NCBI GenBank assembly: GCA_020849475.1
Contig: JADLGE010000009.1
Coordinates: 170,281-234,280, forward strand
DNA length: 64,000 bases
Direction of reading: 5' to 3'
From: Gammaproteobacteria bacterium
GTDB lineage: Bacteria; Pseudomonadota; Gammaproteobacteria; Ga0077536
Below the pieces are notes generated by a model. That model did no database searches. It saw only the letters and a list, made by a program, of their open reading frames with translations, and was not told where the DNA came from. Below are positions 50,728-59,600 of this stretch, in pieces (positions within the stretch are counted from its first letter, which is position 1; every line of letters begins with the position of its first letter). The position numbers were made by a program, and so were the translations under genes.

Positions 50728-52275
50728 TCAATTCACCTGCCGGCCACGCCCGGCCCAGAACGGCTTGCGCAACTCGGTCTTCAAGACTTTGCCAGCGCCC
50801 GACAGGGGCAGTGGTTCTTCCTGGAAGCTGATCGAGCGCGGGCACTTGTAGTCGGCGATGAGCTTGCGGCAATGGGCCATGAGCGCGGCCGGCTCGGGCG
50901 CGGTGCCGGGGCGCGGCACCACGATGGCGTGCACGCGTTCGCCCCATTTGTCGTCGGGCACGCCGATCACCGCGCACTGCGCGACGTCGGGATGTTGATA
51001 CATGGCGTTTTCGACTTCGGTGGAATAGACGTTCTCGCCGCCCGAGATAATCATGTCTTTCAGTCGGTCGCTGATGAAGATGAAGCCTTCGTCGTCCATG
51101 TAGGCGGCGTCGCCGGTATGCAGCCAGCCGTCGCGCAACGCCTCGCGCGTGGCGTCTTCACGACCCCAGTAACCGAGCATCACGTTGGGGCTCTTCACCA
51201 CTATCTCGCCGACCTGGCCGCGCGGCACTTCCTTGCCATCTTCATCGACAATCAGGATTTCGGTGGCAGGCAGCGCGCGGCCGGCGGAGCGCAGGCGGCC
51301 GCCGTCGGCGGTGTGATAACGCGACACCAGCGCGGTCAAGAGTGGCGCCGACTCGGTCTGCCCGTAGAGCTGGCAGGCCGCCACCCACGGCAGCTTGGCC
51401 ATGAGGTCGAGCGCCACCGCTTCCGGCATCGGCGACGCGCCGTAGAACATGCGCTGCAGTTTCGACAGGTCGAAATCCTTGAAGCCGGGCTGCTCGAGCA
51501 GCATCTGGATCATGGTCGGCACCAGGATGATGTCGGTGACGGCATGTTCTTGCAGCGTGCGTGCACAGGCCGCCGGCTCGAAGCGCGGTATGAAGATATG
51601 CGTGCCGCCAATGTGGGTGATGGCGTACACGTACAGCGCGTCGGCGATATGGAACATCGGCGCGGCATGCAGGTAGATAGTGTCGTCCACCGCGCCGCAC
51701 ATGGTCACGTACTGCAGGGTGTTGGAGACGTGATTGCCGTGGCTCAGCATCACCCCCTTGGAGCGCCCGGTGGTGCCGCCGGTGTAGAAGATGCCCGACA
51801 GGCTGTCGGCGGTGTTGGGGAATTCTTCGATTTCGGCGTGGCTGGCGATGAGCTTTTCATGCAGGGCATCGGCGCCCGGCAGGTCATCGTCGATGCAGAT
51901 GATGGTCAGGGCATGCTCGACCTGCGCGCGCAGGGGCTCGACCAGGTGCCAGAAAGCATGGTCGACGAACAGCACGCGCGTGCCGGAGTCGCTCAAGGAG
52001 AACGCGATTTCAGGCGCCGACCAGCGATAGTTGATGGGCACGATCACCGCGCCGGCCCACGGCACGGCGAAGAAGATCTCGAAATGGCGGTCGGAGTTCA
52101 AACCAACCACACCGACGCGGTCACCGGCCTGCACGCCCAGGGCCTTGAGGCCGCCGGCCAGGCGCGCGACACGTTCGCTCAACTGCTGCCAGGTGTGGCG
52201 ACGCTCGCCGTCAACGGTGGCGATGGCATGGGGAATTTGCTGACGGTTGCGCAGCAGGGGCTGGGTGACTCGCAT
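50728..52275 (-). CDS. AMP-dependent long-chain acyl-CoA synthetase
   Basis: A 515-residue ANL ligase. A3 is FYTGGTTGRSKGVMLSHGN, the middle has YGQTESAPLLTAL, A7/A8 is GDAAYMDDEGFIFISDRLKD then MIISGGENVYSTEVEN, and the C-terminal Lys lies in LSGAGKVLKTELR. It is a more typical FadD-like enzyme than the CaiC-like ligase at 16919. It stands between a nitronate monooxygenase gene and a TauD-type dioxygenase gene, all on the minus strand with 31- and 81-base gaps, and may activate the product of that pathway. Confidence 0.92.
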   Translation of the reverse strand: MRVTQPLLRNRQQIPHAIATVDGERRHTWQQLSERVARLAGGLKALGVQAGDRVGVVGLNSDRHFEIFFAVPWAGAVIVPINYRWSAPEIAFSLSDSGTRVLFVDHAFWHLVEPLRAQVEHALTIICIDDDLPGADALHEKLIASHAEIEEFPNTADSLSGIFYTGGTTGRSKGVMLSHGNHVSNTLQYVTMCGAVDDTIYLHAAPMFHIADALYVYAITHIGGTHIFIPRFEPAACARTLQEHAVTDIILVPTMIQMLLEQPGFKDFDLSKLQRMFYGASPMPEAVALDLMAKLPWVAACQLYGQTESAPLLTALVSRYHTADGGRLRSAGRALPATEILIVDEDGKEVPRGQVGEIVVKSPNVMLGYWGREDATREALRDGWLHTGDAAYMDDEGFIFISDRLKDMIISGGENVYSTEVENAMYQHPDVAQCAVIGVPDDKWGERVHAIVVPRPGTAPEPAALMAHCRKLIADYKCPRSISFQEEPLPLSGAGKVLKTELRKPFWAGRGRQVN

Positions 52276-52306
52276 GTTTCGGTGCTACTTCGAATTGAAA
52301 CTGGGA

Positions 52307-53290
52307 TTAGTTGACGGCGCGACGCAGCTCGTCGTGCAGGCGCGCAATGATGTCGGCGGCGGGCGCAATGTCATGGATGCCGTCGACCGAGTGTCCGGCA
52401 TACAGCGGCATCGATTCGAGGTCGCCATCAAAGCCACTGAGCGGCGGAATCACGCAATAGCGTTGCAGTAACACGCGATGTTCACCGAGCGCGAGCTCGC
52501 CAATGTCCTGCTTCTCGCCGGGGCGCTCGCCGCTGGCGGGTTTGCCCGCCGCCTCCCAGCGCTCATAGGTGGTGTTGCGGATCACACGGTGATTGGCGTT
52601 CGGCCAGCCGATGTCGAACAAGGTGGTCATGACGGTGTCGTCGGCGATGGCCTTGACGATGCGCTGCTTGTAATCCTGAAACGCATCGGCCTCGACACTG
52701 GCAACGAAGCGCGTGCCGAGCGACGCGGCCTGGGCGCCGGCCGCGAGGACGTCGGCAATCGCGGCGCCGTCGGCGATGCCGCCGGCGGCGATGACCGGCA
52801 CTGGCCCCAGCACTTTGACGGTGGCGCGGAGGGTCTCGGCCAGCGGTGCGACAGCCTTGACGTGGCCGCCGGCTTCGACGCCCTGCATGATGACGGCGTC
52901 GACGCCGGCATCGGCGGCCGCGACCGCGTCTTCCGGTCCGCCGCACTGCGCGACCACGAACATGTCGCGCTTGTGGGCGTCTTTCACATAGGGCTGGGCA
53001 TCGCCCCAGAACAGCACCAGCACCGGCACGCGAGCGTTGAAGCAGGCTTCGATGTCGCTGCCGTCGGACATCGGCAGAATGATGTTGGCGCCGAAAGGCC
53101 GCGAGGTCAGGGCGCGGGTCTGCTCGAGCCAGGCACTGACCAGGTGACCAGGCGCACTGCCGGCGCCGAGCACGCCCAGGCCGCCGGCTTCGCATACCGC
53201 CGCCACCAGCGCCGGGCCGGCCATCCCGCCGCCCATGCCGGCGTTCCAGACAGGCAGTTTGATATTCAGATGGTCGAGCATGGTGCGCAT
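52307..53290 (-). CDS. Nitronate monooxygenase family protein
   Basis: A 327-residue FMN-binding TIM barrel. The start LDHLNIKLPVWNAGMGGGMA and the phosphate-binding loops GVDAVIMQGVEAGGHVKAV and PVIAAGGIADGAAIADVLAA, then GAQAASLGTRFVAS, are typical of the 2-nitropropane dioxygenase/nitronate monooxygenase and enoyl-reductase-like group. The His in VEAGGH is the catalytic one in NMO. The start at 53290 has CAGGA upstream. It may instead reduce enoyl thioesters. A paralogue lies at 61292-62254, beyond the two sensor genes. Confidence 0.88.
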   Translation of the reverse strand: MRTMLDHLNIKLPVWNAGMGGGMAGPALVAAVCEAGGLGVLGAGSAPGHLVSAWLEQTRALTSRPFGANIILPMSDGSDIEACFNARVPVLVLFWGDAQPYVKDAHKRDMFVVAQCGGPEDAVAAADAGVDAVIMQGVEAGGHVKAVAPLAETLRATVKVLGPVPVIAAGGIADGAAIADVLAAGAQAASLGTRFVASVEADAFQDYKQRIVKAIADDTVMTTLFDIGWPNANHRVIRNTTYERWEAAGKPASGERPGEKQDIGELALGEHRVLLQRYCVIPPLSGFDGDLESMPLYAGHSVDGIHDIAPAADIIARLHDELRRAVN

Positions 53291-53455
53291 GGCGTGGTCC
53301 TGCATCGCGGTCGGCAAGGGCGCCGCCGGGGTCGGCGCAATCTAGGGTGTCGAAGCCGGCTTTGCAATGTTTGCGGCTGCCGTGACGCGACCACGCCAGG
53401 ACACCATTCGTGACGCGCGTCCTGTAGGAAATGGCGGATAATGGTCCTTTAACCC

Positions 53456-56400
53456 GTGACCGCCCGCGTGACAGACATCCGCCCCCGCTCTGAGCCTGCC
53501 TCGCTCAGTTGCCTGCCAGAAGCCTTGACGACCTTGCTCGTCGACCATGCACCGCTGGCGCTGCTGCTCGATGAGGGCGGCGTGGTACAGAGCGCTGAGG
53601 CGCCGGCCGACGGATTGCTGGGCACGTCGCTGACGAGCCTGTGGCCGGCCGCGGACGCCGCGCAACTCGCGCACTGGTTGCGCGCCACGGCGCGCAGCGG
53701 TGAACCCTTCGATTTCGTGTGCCTGCATGGTCACGTCAAGGGCGCCCAGCAGCATCGCGGGCGCCTGCGTGTCTTGCACGGCACGGCGAGCGCACGCCAG
53801 CTGCTGCTGACACTGCGTGGCGCCGAGGCCAGCCAGACGGTGCACGCCATGGCCGGTGTCGAAGTGCGCCCCGATCCGACCATGCCGTCAGCCTTTATCA
53901 GCGATGGTCGACAGACCGCCGAACGCCTGCACTTCGCCGAGAGCGCGACGCGTTTCGCGACCTGGGAATTCGACGTCGAACGTTGCGTGCTGTTGACCGG
54001 CCCGAACTACAACGAACTGCACGGCCTGCCACCCCACACCCGCGAATTGACGGTGCCTGAGATCATGGCGCTGATTCATGTCGATGACCGGGCGGCCATG
54101 AAGCAGGCGGTGGCGAGTCTGCAGCGCGACGCCTCGGCGCCCATGTCGCTCAGTGTCGACGCACGCATCAAACTGGCCAGCGGCGAACTACGCTGGATGG
54201 AAGCGCGCATTGCCTTGCTGCCAGGTGAAGCCGGCGCCGCGCCGCGGGTGTTCGGCATCTCGCTGGATATCAGCGCACGCAAAGTCATCGAAGCCAATCT
54301 GCGCGACAGCCGCGCGTGGCTCGACCTCGCCATGTCATCGATAGGCATGGTGCTGTGGGACCGCGATCTGCGCAGCGACAGCCTGCGCACATCGAGCAAC
54401 TACGGGCGCTTCTACGGCCTCGACGGCGAGCGCCGTGAATGGGATTACCGTGAAATGCTCAACCGCGTGGTGGCCGACGACCGCGTGCTGTTGCGCGATG
54501 CCATCGATGCCACGCTCAAATACGGCCACGAATACGCGCCCAAATTCCGCGTCTCGAACGCCGACGGCGGCGTGCGCTGGCTGGCCTCGCGCGGCCGTGT
54601 GCAGCGTGACGCGGCCGGCGTACCCGAGCGCCTGGTGGGCGTGACCTGGGACATCGATGCGCGCGAGCAGTCGGAACAGCGTCTGCTCAGCATCGCCGAG
54701 ATGGTGCCCGGCATGGTTTATCAATTCCGTCGCGCACCCGATGGCAGCTGCAGCCATCCCTATTGCAGCGACGGCGTGCGCGAAATCTTCGGCGTCAGTC
54801 CCGAGGACATTCGCCATGACGCGACGAGACTCATGGACATGCTGGTGGCCGAGGACCGCGCGCAAATCGACGCGTCGATCGACGCTTCGGCAGCACAGCT
54901 AACGCCGTGGCTGGAGGAGTACCGCATCCATGGTCCTGATGGCGAGGTGCACTGGCTGCTCGGCCACGCCAATCCGGTGCGCGAGTCCGATGGCGGCGTG
55001 GTGTGGTACGGGCACATCATGGACATCACCGCGCGCAAGACCGCCGAGATGGCGCTGCGTGAAAGCGAGGCGCGTCTGACCTTGGCGCTGTCGGCGGCAC
55101 GCATGATGTCGTGGTTCTGGGATGTGACGAGCGACAGCATCACCACCAGCTCCCGCGAGTTCGCTCCCGCCCTCGGTCTGCCCGACGGTCCCATGACCTT
55201 GAAGCTGGCGCTGGCCGCCATCCATCCCGACGACCGCGACGCGGTGGGCGCGCGCATCGCCGCGCTGGTCGCGTCGCCGCCGAGCGATGTCGTGACCCTG
55301 GAAAATCGCTTCGTGTTCCAGAGCGGCAAAATCCGCTGGATTGAAACCCGCGCGCGCAGTCATTTCGACACCGCCACGCGGCTGCTCGGCTTCCTGTGTG
55401 TGTCCATAGACGTGACCGCCCGCAAGGAGGCCGAAGCCGAGCGTGAACGCATGCAGCGCAATCTGCAGCAGGCGCAAAAGATGGAAGCGATCGGTCTGCT
55501 GACCGGTGGCGTCGCCCACGACTTCAACAATATTCTGGCCAGCATCCTCGGCTATTCGGGCCTGGCCTTGCAGCGCTTCGCGGCAGTCATGCCGGACAAG
55601 CTCGTCGATTACGTGCGCGAAGTGCAGCAAGCCGGCGAGCGCGGACATGAACTGGTCAGTCAGATGCTCGCCTTCAGTCGCGGTGAGGGCACCGAGCTGC
55701 GTGCCGCGCTGTTGCCGCCGCTGGTCGACCAGGCGCTGAAGATGGTGCAACCGACCTTGCCGAGCAGCTTGAGTTTCAGCGTCGAGTGCGCGGCCGACCT
55801 GCCGATGGTGATGACCAACGCCGTGCAGTTGCAGCAGATCGTCGTCAACCTGTGCATCAATGCGCGCGACGCACTGCAAGGCACCGGCAATATCAGCATC
55901 CGGCTGGCGCGCGCGACGCGGCACAACGCCCATTGTGCGTCCTGCCACAACAGTTTCGACGGTGATTACTTGGTGATGTCGGTGGCCGATGACGGCCCAG
56001 GAATTGACGGCGCGGTGCGCGAGCGCATTTTCGAGCCGTTCTTTTCCACCAAGTCGAGTGACGCCGGCAGTGGCATGGGGCTCGCCATGGTGCATGGCAT
56101 CGTGCATGGCCAGGGCGGCCACATCATGCTCGACACCGCGCGTGACGTCGGCACGCGTTTCGAGATCCATTTCCCGTTGGCGCACGGCACGATTGCAACG
56201 GCGCCGTACGCCGAGATGAAGTCGAATGTCGAGCTGAGCACGCGCAAGGCGCGGGTGCTGGTGGTCGACGACGAGCGCGCGGTGGGCAGCTTCATCGGCG
56301 AACTGCTGGAGATGAATGACTACGCGGTGGTGGTCGAAAGCGACGCCATGCGCGCCCTGGAGCTGTTTCGTGCCACGCCCGAGCGGTTCGATCTCGTGAT

Positions 56401-56638
56401 CACCGACCAGACCATGCCGCGTCTGACCGGCGCGCAGCTGGCGATGTCGGCCCTGTCAGTGCGTCCGCAGTTGCCGGTCATTCTGATCTCGGGCTACAGC
56501 GCGGTGATGGATGCCGAGCAGGCCGCGCGCATCGGCCTGCGCGCCTTCCTGCACAAGCCCATCAAGGCCGATGATTTGCTGGCCGCGGTCTATGACGCGC
56601 TGACATCGCCGTCATCGCCCTCGAACCCCGCGCAGTAG
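53456..56638 (+). CDS. Multi-PAS hybrid sensor histidine kinase with C-terminal receiver
   Basis: A 1060-residue soluble hybrid kinase (GTG start). Four to five PAS/PAC units fill the first ~660 residues (for example RVFGISLDISARKVIEANLR and GVTWDIDAREQSEQRL). The dimerisation/His-box is at about 680-700 (IGLLTGGVAHDFNNILA, His near 687), the ATPase has NLCINARDALQG and DDGPGIDGAVRERIFEPFFS, and a receiver (about 933-1050) has VLVVDDERAVGS and DLVITDQTMPRLTG, phospho-Asp near 983. There is no transmembrane segment. It ends 49 bases inside the convergent GGDEF-EAL gene. Its output partner is not in the window. Confidence 0.9.
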   Translation: MTARVTDIRPRSEPASLSCLPEALTTLLVDHAPLALLLDEGGVVQSAEAPADGLLGTSLTSLWPAADAAQLAHWLRATARSGEPFDFVCLHGHVKGAQQHRGRLRVLHGTASARQLLLTLRGAEASQTVHAMAGVEVRPDPTMPSAFISDGRQTAERLHFAESATRFATWEFDVERCVLLTGPNYNELHGLPPHTRELTVPEIMALIHVDDRAAMKQAVASLQRDASAPMSLSVDARIKLASGELRWMEARIALLPGEAGAAPRVFGISLDISARKVIEANLRDSRAWLDLAMSSIGMVLWDRDLRSDSLRTSSNYGRFYGLDGERREWDYREMLNRVVADDRVLLRDAIDATLKYGHEYAPKFRVSNADGGVRWLASRGRVQRDAAGVPERLVGVTWDIDAREQSEQRLLSIAEMVPGMVYQFRRAPDGSCSHPYCSDGVREIFGVSPEDIRHDATRLMDMLVAEDRAQIDASIDASAAQLTPWLEEYRIHGPDGEVHWLLGHANPVRESDGGVVWYGHIMDITARKTAEMALRESEARLTLALSAARMMSWFWDVTSDSITTSSREFAPALGLPDGPMTLKLALAAIHPDDRDAVGARIAALVASPPSDVVTLENRFVFQSGKIRWIETRARSHFDTATRLLGFLCVSIDVTARKEAEAERERMQRNLQQAQKMEAIGLLTGGVAHDFNNILASILGYSGLALQRFAAVMPDKLVDYVREVQQAGERGHELVSQMLAFSRGEGTELRAALLPPLVDQALKMVQPTLPSSLSFSVECAADLPMVMTNAVQLQQIVVNLCINARDALQGTGNISIRLARATRHNAHCASCHNSFDGDYLVMSVADDGPGIDGAVRERIFEPFFSTKSSDAGSGMGLAMVHGIVHGQGGHIMLDTARDVGTRFEIHFPLAHGTIATAPYAEMKSNVELSTRKARVLVVDDERAVGSFIGELLEMNDYAVVVESDAMRALELFRATPERFDLVITDQTMPRLTGAQLAMSALSVRPQLPVILISGYSAVMDAEQAARIGLRAFLHKPIKADDLLAAVYDALTSPSSPSNPAQ

Positions 56639-59600
56639 TCGAGGAAGTCCTGCTCGGACGACGGGCGCAGGAACAGATAGCCCTGGTAGCGGTTGCAGCG
56701 CAGACCCTTCAGGAATTCGAGCTGGGCGACGGTCTCGACGCCCTCGGCGACGGTCTCAAGGCCGAGGTGCTGGCCCATGGCGACGATGGTCTGACAGATG
56801 ATTTCGTCATTGCGGTCGCTGCCGATGTCGGCGATGAAGGAGCGGTCGATCTTCAACTGGTCTATCGGCAGGCGCTTGAGATAGGACAGTGACGAGTAGC
56901 CGACGCCGAAGTCGTCGAGCGCGAACATCACGCCCAGGCGTCGCAGCCGGCTCATGATGGCGATGGTGGCGTTGACGTCCTCGATGACCGTGCTCTCGGT
57001 GATCTCGAACACGATGCGCCGCGCCGGAATACGGTAGGCCGCCAGCAATTGCTCGACGTCTTCGAGGAAGGTGTCGGAGCGGAACTGGCGCGAGCTGACG
57101 TTGATGGCGAGCTCGCCCATGTCGGTGCGCCCGGCATCGAGCCAGCGACGATAGGTCGCGAACGACGCTTCCAGCACCCAGCGTCCGATGTCGATGATGA
57201 GCCCGCGCTCTTCGGCGATGGGAATGAAATCCGCGGGTGATATCAGGCCGCGCGTCGGATGCTGCCAGCGCAGCAGCACTTCGGCGCCGCTGACGCGGCC
57301 AGTGCCGTCGATCTGCGGTTGAAACACCAGCGCGAGCTGCGAGCGCCGCACTGCGCTGCGCAGATCGCTTTCCAGCAGCAGACGCTCCTGCGCGTTCTGT
57401 TCCATTTCCGGATGAAAGAAGCGCGTGACATTGCGCCCCGCGGCCTTGCCGCTGTACATCGCCGTATCGGCTTCCTTCAGCACGTCCTCGACGCCTTTGC
57501 CGGGCTCGGGGAACAGCGTGATGCCGATGGTCGGCGTGATGTGGAACTGGTGATGGTCGAACTGGTAGGGCTGGCCCAGGGTTTCGTGAATCTTGTCCGC
57601 CACCAGTCGCGCCTGGCGCGCGGCGTGCTCGCGATCCGGCGCGAGATCGGGTAGCAGCACCACGAATTCGTCGCCGCCGAGGCGCGCCACCATGTCGTCC
57701 TGACGGGTGACGTTCTGCAGCCGGTTGGCGACCGCCTGTAACAGTGCGTCGCCGACTGAATGGCCGAGCGTGTCGTTGATGCGCTTGAACTGGTCCATGT
57801 CGATGAACAGCAGCGCGCCGCAGATGCCGCGCCGCGTGGCGGTGGCGAGACCCGCTTCGAGACGTTCGGCGAAATAGCGACGATTGGGCAGATTGGTCAG
57901 CGGGTCGTACAGCGACAGGCGCTGCGCGTGCTCCTCGGCGCGCTTGCGCACCGAGATGTCATGTATCGCGCCCAGCAAGCCGATGATGGTGCCGGCGCTG
58001 TCGCGTATCGGTACTTTAATCAAATCGACCCAGCGCGTGTCGCCAAACGGTGTGACCAGTTCGGTTTCCTGGGCGACGGTTTCGATTTCACCGTCGAGCA
58101 GGGGTTGATCCTGCTCGACGAAATGCGCCGACTGCGGCGCCCACCACAAGTCTTTGTCGGTCTTGCCGAGCAGCGCATCGGGCGTGGCGACACCCGCCAG
58201 TTCGGCGAACTGGCGATTGCAGCCGAGATAGCGGAACGAACGGTCCTGCCAGAAGATCGCCTGCGGCACGGTGTCGACGATGAGCTCGAGAAATTTCTGC
58301 GAGCGTTCGAGCGCCGCCTGCGAATCCTTCAAGGCCGAAATGTCGGTGAAGGTGCCGAGCATGCGCTGCACGCGGCCCGGCGCATCCCAACTGGTCGCGC
58401 GGCCGCGCACCAGGGTCCATTGATAATTGAGATCGGTGCCAAGCAGGCGCACCTCGCACGCGTAGAGCGGCGATTCGCCGCGCAGGTAATCGCGCAACGC
58501 CGCGCGCATGCGCGCCTGGTCGTCGGGATGCACGCGCGACACCAGCGTATTGCCGGTGCCCACCGGTGGCGCGCCACGCTCGTCGACACCGGCGTAGCGG
58601 CTGCCGAAGGTGGTCAGCGTGTCGGTGTCGATGTCCCATTCCCACAGGCCCTGGTGCGCGCCCTCCATGGCGGCGTTCAAGCGCTGCTCGCTGGCGCGCA
58701 GCTCGGCGTGGGTGCGCTCGCGTTCGAGTTCGGTGACGGCGCGCGCGGCGAAGATGTCGATCACCGGTCGCACCCGCTCGCGGTCGACCACCGGCGCGAT
58801 GAACATCATGGTGAACAGGCCGATCACTTCGCCGTCGCTGGTCGCGAGTGGTTGACCGTAATAAGCCTCGATACTGCGCTCGGCGAGCATGAGGTCGTGG
58901 GGATAGCGCAGCGCGACGTCGTGACCGACGAAGCAGCCGGCTTCCGCGATCGCCGTTTCACAGGGCGTGCCCTTGAGATCGTAGGTCAGGCCTTTGAAGA
59001 TGTCCTGGTTGGGGTAATAGGCCGACACCGTCGCGGTGCCGTCGCCGTTGATGCGCGCCACGAACGCATAGTCGGCGCCCGCGAGTTCGGCGGCGGCGCG
59101 GGTCACTGCGTTCAACAGGCGCGATTGCTTGCCGCTGGTCAGGGCGTTGGCGATGACCTGCAGTTGTTGTTCACGGGCGCGGCGCAGGGTGATGTCGTCG
59201 TAAATGCCGAGCACGCCGATGATGTCGCCAGCGCTGCCGTGTATCGGCACCTTGTGGGTTTCGACCCAGATTGGCTCACCACTGGCCGGCGTCAACTGAC
59301 GCTCGACGGTGATGCGCCGATGATGGCCGTTGAGGATATTGAGGTCGTCGGTACGCAGCGCGGCTGCCAGGTTGTACCACGGCAATTGCGTATCGAGCCG
59401 GCCGACGATGTCGGTATTGGGATGAATGCCGACATCCTCGGCGAAGCGGCGGTTGCAGCCGAGGTAACGGCTGTCCTGATCCTTCCAGAACACCCGCAGC
59501 GGCAGGGCGTCGAGCACGGTCTCCAGCAATTGACGCGAGTCGCGCAGACGCGCCTCGGTGGCTTTCAGCGCCGTGACATCGACATGGGTGCCAATCACAC

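Noticed and set aside
49978..52314. A 778-codon open frame on the plus strand
   Set aside because: It is antisense to the TauD-type dioxygenase and acyl-CoA synthetase genes, both with clear motifs. Long antisense frames are expected at this GC content and the product has no recognisable domain.
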